This document shows, one piece after another, positions 22,428-33,010 of a stretch of 64,000 nucleotides of DNA. The notes under the pieces are model-generated. The model saw nothing but the letters and a program-made list of their open reading frames with translations, made no database searches and had not been told where the DNA came from. The position numbers and the translations under genes are program-made. Within the stretch, counting starts at the first letter, position 1; the number at the start of each line of letters is the position of its first letter. The DNA is from Rhabdophis nuchalis (Eukaryota; Chordata; Lepidosauria; Squamata; Natricidae): the NCBI GenBank assembly GCA_039707465.1, contig CM077644.1, forward strand, positions 203,136,462-203,200,461, read 5' to 3'.

Positions 22428-22856
22428 CAGGGGTGGGCTCCAAAAACTTTAGCAAGGGATTCTTTTCCCGGTTGCTGGGTGGGTGTGGCCATGGTGGGTA
22501 TGGTCTAGTCAGCCTCCTGCACCACAGCAGAGGGACTGTTTTCGCCTTCCCCAGACTCCGGAGGCTTTCCTTGAGCCTCTAGGAGAGTGAAAACTGCATT
22601 CGCCAGGCTCCAGAGGCCTCCAGAAGCTGGAAACAAAGGCAGGAACTTCCAGGATGCCTGTTTTTCCTCCTCCTGAAGCCTCTGCACTTACCTTGCATCC
22701 AAAATGGACCTCATGGAGAATCCTGGGAAGGGCAGGGTGAGGTAGGAGCAGTGGGGTGGGGTGGGCAGGACCATCCAAGGGTGGGATTTGGACTATAACT
22801 GGCCATAACATTAGCTACAGGTTCGAACCCAGGTAAACTCGTAGCAGTCAACCCCG
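22428..22856 (+). mobile_element. hAT-like element inserted into a SINE (429 bp)
   Basis: It begins CAGGGGTGGGCTCC, the CAG start of hAT elements. It is bounded by identical 8-bp duplications GGTCTCTC at 22420-22427 and 22857-22864. The right end 'gtcaaccccg' is a weak inverted match, so the terminus has decayed. A second hAT-like start (aagggtgggatttgg, about 22775) lies inside, so two elements may be nested. The interior is GC-rich with 'ccagactccggaggc' motifs and has no transposase. Because the right flank is itself a CT tract, chance contributes to the duplication match. Confidence 0.6.
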
Positions 22857-22859
22857 GGT

Positions 22860-22965
22860 CTCTCTCCCCCTCTCCCCCCTCTCTCTGTTTCTCTCTCTGT
22901 CTCTCCCTCTCCTTCGCCATTTCCCTCTCCCTCTCCCCCTCTCTTCTCTCTCTTCTTTGTCATCT
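22860..22965. repeat. CT-rich simple repeat
   Basis: Interrupted ct and ccct repeats over about 105 bp, directly after the hAT-like element's right duplication. It could form triplex-prone polypyrimidine DNA. The short minus-strand 69-aa frame across it is an artefact. Confidence 0.9.
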
Positions 22966-23160
22966 ATATATCATAAACATTAACATCACCTGTTCATCTA
23001 ATACAAAGAATAGACTTTGCAAACTCAGTAACATCTTAGAACATTCAATTAAAGCAGAGCTACCATATTTGAAATGTGAAATTTTTTAGTGAATGTGTTT
23101 GATTTAATCAAACTTTGCTGCTTTTGTGAGATATTTACACACATTGATGTATTTCTTTTC

Positions 23161-24625
23161 CCCGACATCTGGAGGAAGTTGATTATCTAGACCCGCGCCA
23201 GTCCGGCTTCCGGCCCGGTCACAGCAACGAGACGGCATTGGTCGCGTTGGTTGATGATCTCTGGAGGGCACGGGATAGAGGTTGTTCCTCTATCCTTGTC
23301 CTATTAGACCTCTCAGCGGCTTTTGATACCATCGACCATGGTATCTTATTGCACCGATTGGGGGGGTTGGGGTTGGGAGGCACCGTTCTACGGTGGTTCT
23401 CATCCTACCTCTCTGGTCGGTCGCAATGGGTGTTGGCAGGAGGGCAGAGGTCGTCCCCGAGGCCCCTCATATGTGGGGTCCCTCAGGGGTCGGTCCTCTC
23501 TCCCCTTCTGTTCAACACCTATATGAAGCCGCTGGGCGAGATCATCCGTGGTTTTGGGGTGGAATACCATCTGCACGCTGATGACACTCAGTTGTACATA
23601 TCCACCCCAAACCACCCCAACGATGCCGTCGAAGTGCTGTCCCGGTGTCTAGAGGCCGTACGGATCTGGATGGGTAGTAACAAACTCAAACTCAACCCGT
23701 CCAAGACCGAGTGGCTGTGGTTTCCGGCACCCCGGTTCAGCCAGTTAAGTCCAACACTGGCCATTGGGGGCGAACAACTGGCCCCCGTGGAGAGGGCGCG
23801 CAACTTGGGTGTCCTCCTGGATTCCCGGCTGTCCATGGAGGACCATGTGGCGGCCGTGGCCAGGGGGGCGTTCTATCAGGTACGCCTGATACGCCAGTTG
23901 CACCCCTTACTGGACCGGGGAGCCCTTCGCACAGTCACTCAAGCGCTTGTGACATCCCGGCTGGATTACTGCAACGCTCTCTACATGGGGCTCCCCTTGA
24001 GGTGCATTCAAAAGCTACAGTTAGTACAGAATGCGGCCGCGCGGGTGATTATGGGTGCCTCAAGGCAAACCCACGTAACACCTCTCCTGCGCGAGCTGCA
24101 CTGGCTGCCTGTGGCCTTTCGAGTGCGCTTCAAGGTGTTGACAACCATCTTTAAATCGCTCCATGGCTCGGGGCCTAGCTATATACGAGACTGCCTCCTG
24201 CCCCATACATCCCTTCGTCCGATCCGCTCCCACAGAGAGGGCCTTCTCCGGGTGCCGTCGGCGGGGCAATGCCGGTTGGCGACACCCAGGGGAAGGGCCT
24301 TCTCTGTGGCGGGCCCGGCCCTCTGGAACGACCTACCCCCCGACCTTCGCACTATCTTGGACCTCCGCCTCTTCCGCCAACGTCTTAAGACGTATTTATT
24401 TCAACAAGCCGGCCTAGGATAGCCCCCCGTTCCTGACTTTAAAAAAAAAAATAATTATAATTTGGGAAGGTTTTTAACATGGGTTTTAGCACGGGTTAAT
24501 CTAATTTAATATATTTTAAATTGATATTTATTGTATTTTTGTGGTTTTAATAATGCCTGTGCGCCGCCCTGGGTCCTAACAAGGAGAAGGGCGGGGTATA
24601 AATTTAATAAAATAAATAAAATAAA
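23161..24625 (+). mobile_element. L2-clade LINE, 5'-truncated copy with open RT frame
   Basis: It begins abruptly at 'cgacatctggaggaagttgat', homologous to about 15990 of the first L2 copy, then runs collinearly with it to the 3' UTR. The end 'gcgccgccctgggtcct...ggagaagggcggggtataaat' is followed by an AAATA tail (24600-24625). Identity with the first copy is high by eye. A 5' truncation of this kind is the usual outcome of incomplete target-primed reverse transcription. Flanking duplications are not evident. Confidence 0.88.
23238..24422 (+). CDS. Partial L2 reverse transcriptase, uninterrupted 394-aa frame
   Basis: Retrotransposon protein, not a host gene. The frame is open from the truncation point (about 23163) to a stop at 24420-24422; the ATG at 23238 is only an internal methionine. 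Motifs: RT motif A SAAFDTIDH (residues 26-34), PQGSVLSPLLF (82-92), the catalytic box at 113-116 read as HADD, and thumb/C-terminal blocks LQLVQNAAARVIMG (around 280), IRSHREGLLRVPSAG and GRAFSVAGPALWNDLPPDLR (about 345-365). The canonical aromatic of F/YADD is replaced by His through a single T-to-C change (codon 23574-23576), although both Asp residues are kept. With no endonuclease and no RT fingers it cannot retrotranspose. An intact frame over 394 codons indicates recent insertion. Confidence 0.85.
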   Translation: MVALVDDLWRARDRGCSSILVLLDLSAAFDTIDHGILLHRLGGLGLGGTVLRWFSSYLSGRSQWVLAGGQRSSPRPLICGVPQGSVLSPLLFNTYMKPLGEIIRGFGVEYHLHADDTQLYISTPNHPNDAVEVLSRCLEAVRIWMGSNKLKLNPSKTEWLWFPAPRFSQLSPTLAIGGEQLAPVERARNLGVLLDSRLSMEDHVAAVARGAFYQVRLIRQLHPLLDRGALRTVTQALVTSRLDYCNALYMGLPLRCIQKLQLVQNAAARVIMGASRQTHVTPLLRELHWLPVAFRVRFKVLTTIFKSLHGSGPSYIRDCLLPHTSLRPIRSHREGLLRVPSAGQCRLATPRGRAFSVAGPALWNDLPPDLRTILDLRLFRQRLKTYLFQQAGLG

Positions 24626-25925
24626 TCTTTAAACATGAGACAGACATATTGCCAGTTAAACAATCCCAGGTTTAAAAGAGGTTGTGCTGAACTTATAAAC
24701 TGAATAGTCTTTCTGGTAAAACCCAGATGTGAGATATTTTCCTTACAAAAGTAGTTTGCATAATGTTCCTGGGACATAGTACACATGAATGAAAACCCTA
24801 CATTTGATTTACTTCTCCTCTGCATAATTTCATACAATTTTTAAAAGTTCTGCACACTAGGAGGTGATGATTTTAGGTATGATAAAATAACATTTTATTG
24901 CTTTAGGAATAAACAAGGTATGAATCATGACCAAATAAGTAACTCAAACTAAATCTACCTTGGGCTAGGTTACAGATTAACCTTAAACAAAGATCTACCA
25001 CTTCTACAAACATATGTCTTGTTAACTAGTCTTTAAATTAAATCCTTAGCTGATGAATCCTATATTCATAACCACTGGCAGATTACATATAAAAGAACAC
25101 AAAATACTTTATTAACTGGGAGAGCAGACATCCAGAGATACCATATTTAAAACATGCAAATACAAAGCATGAGGCATTTAATAGTGTGGTTGTGTATGCA
25201 TGTCTATGTCTATGTCTATACATACACAGAGATATATTTTCATATTGTTCACTTTTTTGTAGATTCACTCATTTTCTACATTTTCATAACACGTGCCTGC
25301 TTCTTTACTAATAGGGACCAAATATGGTCTTTGAAATACACATTGTTGAAGTATATATTGTTTACAATGGTTAATAGAGTTGTAACTTTTTGTATGTATG
25401 TTTAAAAAAATCCTGAACCAAGCAATCTGGTTAAATCTGAGGTAGAGAATACAGTATGTCATTAAAGATAAATAAATTATCAGGGTTATGATTAGGATTA
25501 GTTAGGGTTAGAGAAAACTACTTTCTCACCATAAACATTGCTGTACACAAGATTGCACAGGACAGAGGATTTAGACACATTCTGAAGGACTGAATGTGCT
25601 AAATACCATTTTAGATTTTTCTGGGTTAAACGCTAAATTAAACAACTGTAGATATTGTGTTAGAAATATCTTGTATTAAAATGAGGCTTGTAAAGGATGC
25701 TAGGAACAACAACAAAAGTTTGTTTTGACATGTCCAGAATAAAAGGAACACATTGATTTACCAGCTTCTCAGTGAAAATGGTGAAATGTAAACAAGTAGC
25801 AAAGAAAAGACAGCGCTACAGAAGTCCTATTTTGGTTCAGTATTCCCCAGCAAGAGGTGTGTATCACACAATACACACAATTGTCAAAAAGCAGAATGAA
25901 GGAGTAAGATTGAAGCTTGAGAGTC
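24626..25925. other. AT-rich intergenic DNA
   Basis: No gene. A (TGTCTA)n-like run lies near 25200, and a degenerate ttaggg-like stretch ('gattaggattagttagggttag') lies near 25491-25514, too short and irregular to be an interstitial telomere array. Confidence 0.5.
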
Positions 25926-25929
25926 ATAG

Positions 25930-26495
25930 TAACATAGCAATTTTGAATGTGTTTAAACCTCCAGAGTTGGCTAAATCTCCAGAGTTGGATGAACCTCCTA
26001 GGGTCTGGCTGAATGGTCTGGCTGAAATATTATGTATTATCTTTGAGAAACCCTGGAGAATGACAAAGTGTGCTTCACACTAGAAGGAGGGAAAATGTTG
26101 TCCCTGTCTTCAAAAAGTGTAAAAAGAGAAGATCTAAGAGACTACAGACAAGTAATTTACTTTATTTACAGATCAATCAAAAAGAGGTTAATCTGTAAAA
26201 TCCTGGAAAATAATGCAGCTATTAACAGAAATCACCATGAATTTGTCAGAAACAAGTTTTACTAGATTAACCTTATCTCATCTTTTTTAATTGGTTAACT
26301 TCCTTGGAAGAATGTCAAATAGTTTGCTGAAATCAAGATATATTATGTCTAAAGCACACCCACAAAGTACTCCATGACATTCTGATTAGATAGCTAATTA
26401 AGTGTGGACTGGATGACATGACAAGAAACTGGATACAAAGTTGGCTTAAAAACCATACGCAAATATTTATCCATCAGAGTGCATAGTTTAACACC
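25930..26495 (+). mobile_element. Decayed CR1 reverse transcriptase fragment
   Basis: Frames 25772-26083 and 26068-26265 carry CR1 ORF2 RT remnants: PPRVWLNGLAEILCIIFEKPWR corresponds to the CR1 block before the fingers (RVLKELAE...IFEKSWRTGEVP). EDLRDYRQVIYF corresponds to EDPGNYRPVSLTS, and KKRLICKILENN to the following helix. Around 26400-26450 'ctggatgacatgacaagaaactgga' resembles the palm region that follows AFDTV. Several stops and shifts separate the pieces. This is an independent CR1 insertion, older than the one at 6018, because it keeps the RT core rather than the 3' end. I see no CR1 3' terminus downstream. Confidence 0.68.
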
Positions 26496-26499
26496 ATAA

Positions 26500-27185
26500 T
26501 TCTATGATAAGCCCTTTCAATGTAATATTGAAATGAATTGCCTGTTTTTCTTTTTCTGCATTCTATTTTTACAATCTTAAGAACTTTTAATCTTGCTTGT
26601 GAAAACATGTCTAAATTGTCTTTAGTTATTATAAAAATATGAACTAAACAAAGTAATTATCCATCCCTAATCTGTCTCAGACCCACTGAGGAATAATAGA
26701 AGGAACTACACAATTTTTAAGACACTTCCTGCATATTAGCAGGACTAAGCATCTCAAGAGCTTGACAAAACCCCTTCTATCTGGTATATAAAGTATATAA
26801 AGCAAAGCCAAATAATCATGGATTATTTTAGATATTTTAATATTTTAATATATGAGAGATATGTAAATATAGGGATTCTATTTTTAGAACTTAATATAAA
26901 TTGTACACAGAATAAGTGTGATTGGGTTTTTAACACTTTCTCAATTGTTATATAAATTGAGTTATACATACATATATTTAAACATTATACTACTTTCTTT
27001 TCTCTTAAATATTTTTGCAAAAAAATATAAAATCTATAAACATTGTATGAGGAACCAGTTAAAGCAAGATTAAAATAATAAAAATTCAAAGTTAAAAAGG
27101 TGGGAGAGATGTTCAAGGCACCAACCAGCCCCATAGCTGTATGGTCCTCTGTGATTCCCCAAGCAAGTTCATAGAGCCAAATTTT
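26500..27185. other. AT-rich intergenic DNA, nothing recognised
   Basis: No frame or repeat family identified. Confidence 0.5.
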
Positions 27186-27500
27186 CTAACATTTTGGAAA
27201 GGCCAGGAGAGGGGGGGGGCTGCTGCCTCACTTCTAGGAGGAGCATGTTTCATAGGGCAATGGCAATGGCAGAAAAGGCTCTGCTTCTGGACATTGCCAG
27301 CTGAAATTTTTTAACTGCTGGAGTCTCACTGTCTGACTACATTGATGTAATGGGGTGAAGATGGTTCAGTCAATAACCTTGCCTCATGCCATGTAGGGCT
27401 TTAAATGAGGACCTGGGACCTGGAAGCAAACTGGTACTTAATGCAGTTCATGCAGCAGATGTATTACATCAGCAGTAAACACTGATGAACAGGACAACTC
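27186..27500 (+). repeat. Ancient amniote interspersed repeat, copy 1
   Basis: The text 'cagaaaaggctctgcttctgg', 'gccagctgaaattttttaactgc', 'catgccatgtagggctttaaa' and 'gaagcaaactggtacttaatgcagtt' follows a repeat common in reptile genomes ('agaaggccct...gggctttaaaggt...ccagcaccttgaatt...aaactggtagccaatgcagc'). I take it as an old LINE-associated unit but cannot name the family. A related copy is at 46760-46990. The G9 run near 27213 lies at its left edge. Confidence 0.6.
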
Positions 27501-27504
27501 TTCT

Positions 27505-30500
27505 GTGGTCAGTACCTGTATTTCCCTTTTCCACCATAATTTCAATGGTTTACAGAGGTTAAAGAATTTTGGATCAGACCAATTTAGCTAATCAATAGTT
27601 TCCAACCTCTTGGGGGAGGGGGGCTCTCTAAGAGAAATTAAGTAATGTTAATAAATTATAAATTGCCATTTGGGCAACAGTTGTTGCTAAGCAGTCTAGC
27701 CCGATCATTAATTAAGACTAGACAACCTGTTATCCATTGGGTCATTGTTTCAGCCTATTTCCTTACCTAAACAGAAACAGAATGACCAAGAACAAAATAG
27801 CAGTGGGAGTGGAAGCAACTCCTGATTCCTGAAAGCTTGACTGCAGCTGACTGCTCTCCGGCAACTAATGGCAGGCCCATTTTACTGAACCTCTAGGTAT
27901 GACGCAGCAGCATAGTAGCAATGAAGCAACTACAATTTTGCCAAATTTTAATTTCTGGAAGTTATGGGACCTGAATTTTGGACACATTCTATAAATTAGT
28001 CCATTTGAAGTGTTTTGGGTCAAAAAATTGTTGCCCCATAATGCATAATTTCACTCAGTTAAAGGTTACAAATGCACAGATTTTAGTAGTATATAGATCC
28101 AAAGCAATTTAACCTTTCAAATGTTACAATTACTTTATCCAAAATTTCAATGTTTCTTAAATGACTATACGATTGTATTGTGCCCTTTAAATATATGGTT
28201 ATAGATATATTTCTACTATAATATTATATTGTACAAAATATTCATATTTACCATGTATATATGTCTAGATATTAATGCATGTATAGTTTTTATCTTGGAG
28301 GAAAATAAATATGGGAGCAATTAAGTGCAGTGACATCAACAAATTGAGTTGACTATTATTACAATGCTTCATTTTTATGTGAAATGTATAATACTCTCTC
28401 TCTATACATATATATGTATATTTATATATATTGCTACAGTGGGACTTAATGTGTTTTAGTATATTTTCAGAAGCTGGTTTAAGATATGATGCTAGTCTCT
28501 TGCATTGTAATGTTTTCTTCTGTTAACCAGAAAGTGATTTATGAACAAATGCAGTTTAAGTCTGTTTCCCTAAAATTAAATATATTCCAAGATATTATTA
28601 TCTCCTTCAGTAAGAATTAAATTTGACAAAGAAGAATGGGGACTTAAATCAGCTGAACTTCACATTTATTAAATAAATTGCTATTTTACCAGACATAGCA
28701 AGAATTGTTTTACTGTATAATTAAAAAAAAACAATTTGTCTAAAGAACATGAAGTAATACAAATATTTTGGGTATTTCCAGTAATAATACTTTGGACTAG
28801 TCTAACCCCTGCTATCGGAGCATATAAAATGAAGGAAAGAATGACAGATTCAAGATTTTAACTGAAGTTACCTCTGGGAATTCAACAGGCACCATAAAAA
28901 GAGAAAAGAAAGAGTGAGAAGGTATTTTTCAGGGCTTCTTTTCCTCAGTGAAAGTTCTCTAGGGGGCTTCTCTGCAACTTGTCGAGTAGCTATGATTTAG
29001 TCATCCTAACCTAATGACAGCCATCAATGAAACCTGGTATCTTTCAGCTGTCAACATGAAGAAAGAGTCAAATGTGAAGGAAGGAAAGATTAAAAAATAC
29101 TTTTAGTTTGTTGGTTTATGCTTATTTGACAATTATTTTGCAGAAATTTAAATTAATGCCAAAAAGCTTGTATAAGATGTCAATTCCAAAAATAAGGGAA
29201 ACTTTTGAAATGCATGGGAAAAACCTGGCTTCACAGTTTTCCTCCACTGACAGTATTTGTAAACTTCAAAATTGTGGTTTATTTCATCTCCAATGCAAAT
29301 ACAGTGCTCTCTGTTCTCTTATATATAATTTTCATTGATCTTAATTATAGTAATAAGAACTAATGTAAAATAAACTTTGAAAAAAGGAAAGTAAAAAGAA
29401 AGTAAAAAGCCCTCCATGAGAGAGATGGGAAGTTAAGAAGTTTGCTATACAAATAAATAAAAAAAGAAAATATGCAAAGAAGGAAAAAGACAAAAAGGAA
29501 AAGAGTTAGTTAAAGAAAATAAATATATAAAGAAGTGACTTTCAATTTTTATCATAGATAAAAAGACAAAAGTTGTCAGAACTTAATAAAAACATATCTT
29601 ATTCTAACTTTGATAAAATAAACCAATTTTATATTCTTCCCTTTTACTTCTGACAGTCTTGATCTTTAATTCATTAAAATGTTGTCATAGGATTTGGTCT
29701 TTCTTCAATTTTTCTTTTTTCACATCCCAAAGATTTCCTCAAGACTTTAGCAAACCTCTCTTGTAAATCCAGTAAAAAAGTCATTATTCAGATCATTCTC
29801 TTGGCTTATCATTTTTCCTTTAACTTTTAATACTTCAGTCAAATCTTATCAGAATCATTTTCTTAGCCTGTTACTTGTATTTTCACTTTAAATGCCTTCT
29901 CTGTCTCATAATCCACACTCTCCTCTCTCCAGTATTTCTGATTCTACTATTTCTGAATCAAGCAAGATTTATTTCACACCTGTCATATATTCAGACCTCA
30001 GTAGTGATATTGTTGATATTGTGGCTACTAATTTTTTTGCCACATTCTTTGAAGATTACATTTAATATTTCAAATATAACAATTTGTACATTTTGTAAAT
30101 CCTTATACTGATTAAAACGAAAAGGTTTACACATTTTTTCCTTTTGCCTGGAATCTTTAGTCCCCCTAGTGTCCAATTTAAATAATAAACTCTGTTATGA
30201 TTTATAGTAGATAAAATAATTTTGGCTTTCATAAAAAAAGCTGTTTATTTATAGCTAATTCCAAAATCATACAGTAACACTTTCAATTTTCCAAATCTGT
30301 CTGGACCTTAATTTGTTTATAATTTCCTTAGTACAAAATTTTATTTAGCTTTTTGCATTTATTTCAATTTTTTTATGTTCTTAAAGCTATAGTTAGCTAT
30401 AGCTATAGCCTCACCAGGTTGCTTTTCAATTTTGTCATTCCAAAGATCACCAATAGTTTTAAGATGGTTAGATAAGCAATTTCTGAAAATGATTAGCATT

Positions 30501-30575
30501 TGGTTATCATAGTTAGCATCCTTTGAAATGTTCTGACACAGTTGGGAGCTTGTATCATAGATCGTTCCATGGTCC
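27505..30575. other. AT-rich intergenic DNA
   Basis: No gene or firm repeat. A (CT)n/(TATA) patch occurs at about 28395-28430. The pyrimidine-biased stretch 29610-30370 may be an old LINE fragment on the minus strand, but there is no motif to prove it. Confidence 0.4.
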
Positions 30576-31190
30576 CCTTTCCAGGTGTGAGTTCAGAGGA
30601 GGAGGGTGAATTTGAGTCACTGGAGGAAAGCATGGAACTGAATATTGAGCAGGAGCAGGGCTCAGAGAATGCTAGCCTGATGGAGGAGCCTCAGGATTGA
30701 TTGGATGAGTGACAGGTGAGACTGAGAGAGATAAATTGCAGCTGAAACAAGTTGGCCAGGAGGCTCCAGGCTAAGACGGGGAGCATCCGTCACTCATTAG
30801 CAAGGGGGTGGAGTCCATATCTTTTCTTTATCCAAGAATACGTAGAGCAGAGAGGTGATAGGCACCATGTCAGTCAACAAGATTACTCATGAGGAGGCAA
30901 TCTCACCTCTGATGAAGGGTTGCATTGGCATTGTCTACTTAACCCCACCCTGATGACTTGAGTATTGCTGAAGCAATATGCCCAGTTTTGTGCCTTGTGT
31001 CCTGACGTGTTTGACTCCTGGACTGCTTTCCTGGGTGTTGTGTGTGTCCATTGGTCTTGGTTATACAGTGACTCTTGCTTACTGAGTTGGGAATCCATAC
31101 TTGGACAACAGGGATGCTTTCCAAGGATCTGTTTGGGGGGGGTTGTATTGAATAAACACCTGTGACTCTTACTGTATATGTGAGGGGAAA
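30576..31190 (+). mobile_element. LTR-like or retroelement 3' segment
   Basis: A moderately GC-rich segment stands out from the AT-rich surroundings. It contains gaggag-rich text (30590-30700) and, near its end, 'gtattgaataaacacctgtgactctt' (about 31145-31170). That is an AATAAA polyadenylation signal followed by a short R-like region, as in many LTRs. No TG...CA boundaries or target duplication could be fixed, so this remains a compositional and signal-based guess. Confidence 0.35.
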
Positions 31191-31472
31191 GCAGGACAGC
31201 ACAGCTTGATGACGGATTCCGTCTTCTGCTGATGCTCAAATCATGGGAGACCACTGTGCTATGATCGCCTTATAAATAGTAACTGTCCAGGGCAGATGTG
31301 GGTAGTCTCTGTCCTCTCTTTATCCAGAGAGATTGAAGAAATGGTCTACTCATTGTTTTTTTGGTATTCTTTCTTTTCATGTTCTGTCAAAAGATATTTT
31401 TCATTAATTAACCATAAACCCTACATGTATTTCTTTGAGAAAATCTACTTTATTTTTTTATATTCTTATCCT

Positions 31473-31850
31473 TCAAAAACTTGTATAGATATTTTTAATA
31501 TGTATATTATGGGAAAGAACTGTCAGTGAAATAATTTCAGTAAAATTATATGTGACATTGTTTATGTCTATGTGTCTATTGATGGCTAATTTGTCAGAGC
31601 ACCAGGTTTTTAGAAATTTTTGGACATGGCTTGGTCTAGAATGGTCATAGTATTTTTGGGCTTGGCTTGGTCTAGGATGGTCACAGTTTCCCAATTGAAA
31701 CTATAGTTAAATCTATCCACATGTTTTCTTCAGGTCTTCTGACTGTTAGCTGATATTCATGGATGCATTTTGCCAGTCTTCTGTGGATTTGTCCTATGTA
31801 GTGGCTGTTATAATCATTACAGAGGACTCATGTTGTAGATGTGTTCTGAC
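31473..31850 (-). mobile_element. Penelope-like element remnant, GIY-YIG endonuclease end
   Basis: Reading the minus strand, 31850 to about 31715 gives a GIY-YIG-type block NDYNSHYIGQIHRRLAKCIH followed by EYQLTVRRPEE. In it, YIGQ, the spaced Arg residues and HEYQLTVRR match the endonuclease of Penelope-like retroelements. Further along (frame 31473-31694) FLKTWCSDKLAINRHIDIN matches the C-terminal FLEAWYSD..AINRHIDI motif of the same proteins. A tandem duplication of 'gaccaagcc'-type sequence (31625-31685) and frame changes lie between the two blocks. Penelope elements encode RT plus a GIY-YIG nuclease and are known from reptiles and fish. The upstream RT part is largely lost or interrupted. 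Confidence 0.72.
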
Positions 31851-31853
31851 TCC

Positions 31854-32208
31854 CTCCCTTCACAAGATAATTAACTAGACGGACTGCTACTTGGCAGCTT
31901 GCCTGAACTAACCTGAACTAGACTGAAAGATTACACGACACAATTCTCCGACTCTGTAGCTTCTCTGTTGTTTCCTGCAAACCTACTCTTCACAGAGGAT
32001 TTCTTTTAAAGCCTCTTGGGAGGGGGCAGGCAATTAGGCAGCTGTTACTGATTATCTCCGATGGCATCGTTCTGCTAATTGCCTCCTCTCAATCCTTAAC
32101 CTGACATCCGGGACAAACTGGATTTCCTCCTCTAGAGCCGACTCATAGGACTCCTCATTAGAGGAATCCATCAGCAGCTCATCTGGAGCCGGCTGGGCCA
32201 CAACAAGT
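31854..32208 (-). mobile_element. Putative LTR-type insertion beside the Penelope remnant
   Basis: On the minus strand it opens 'acttgttgtggcccagccgg', a start I associate with a squamate LTR/retroelement family. It has gaggag-rich coding-like text and ends near 'taattatcttgtgaaggg'. Possible 7-bp flanking repeats TGACTCC lie at 31847-31853 and 32209-32215. It is more GC-rich than its flanks. Lacking clear TG/CA ends, the class is uncertain. Confidence 0.42.
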
Positions 32209-32329
32209 TGACTCCTCTTTTTTCTTCTTGGGCTGCTGAGTTTTTTGATTTGCTTACAATATTTTGAAGGGCTTTAGTTGTGTCCTATGCTGACTCCATG
32301 AGGTTGTAGTAGCTGTTGGTGGTTTCTGA

Positions 32330-32600
32330 GATATTATTGATGTATGACTGTTCTTTTTTCTTTTTTTCTTTATCATTTTTATTTCATAATACAAAGAAGA
32401 GAAGAAAATATAGGAAATTAAAGGGAAGAAGGGAAGCGGGGAAAGGGGTGTGTGAAATACAAGGGAAAAGAGAAAAAGAAAGAAAAGGGGACATTGACTT
32501 CCAACTCTTAGCACAGTACATGATAAACACACTCCAACCACAACTTTTTTGCTTTTACACATAAATATATTCTGTAACTAGCCATTCCTATAGGACAGTG
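32330..32600 (-). mobile_element. Possible LINE (L1-type) end fragment, polypurine on the plus strand
   Basis: 'tttctttatcatttttatttcataatacaaagaagagaagaaaatat', a long a/g-rich stretch and 'gacattgacttccaactcttagcacagtac' form a sequence type that I recall as recurring in snake genomes at LINE ends. There is no coding motif, so the class is tentative. Confidence 0.35.
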
Positions 32601-33010
32601 TTTTTCTTTATAGAACTTGTATTGGTTATGCTCTATTGAGTTGAGCATTCAGCACTTTTTGAGAACACTAAGTGGACATCTATTTTGTAGGAATGATCTG
32701 TTTACTTTTTCTGCAGTTCCAGGTTGCCGTAATAGGATTCTACTCATTTAAACTGAGTTCTTACACAGGTTCTCTTGTGAGAAGTTAGGTTGTTACTTTA
32801 GTTGTGGAACACTTGGTTGGTAAGGGTGGTTTTTTGGTACATTTGTGTCTCTAGCTGCTATTGTGATCTCTGTTCATCTGTTTAGGGAGGGTAGTGTAGT
32901 TTTGTTTTTTTCCCCTCTGGTAAACTGGATTCCTTTGAATATGTAGTTGATGGTTTTGTGGGTGTTCTGTAATTGGTTCTTTTTTGGGATCAACAGCCTG
33001 AACTCAGGTA
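32600..33010 (-). mobile_element. Possible upstream part of the Penelope-like remnant
   Basis: On the minus strand the region 33000-32870 reads in pieces as INYIFKGIQFTREK and TLPSLNR, resembling the (M)RGIxEAIYIRxxNPxLNR stretch near the GIY-YIG nuclease of Penelope-like proteins. Heavy decay with several stops. Its order relative to 31473-31850 would need rearrangement or duplication, so the link is weak. Confidence 0.3.

Noticed and set aside
25491..25514. Telomere-like gattagg/ttaggg text
   Set aside because: Only one perfect hexamer and irregular neighbours; not an interstitial telomere array.
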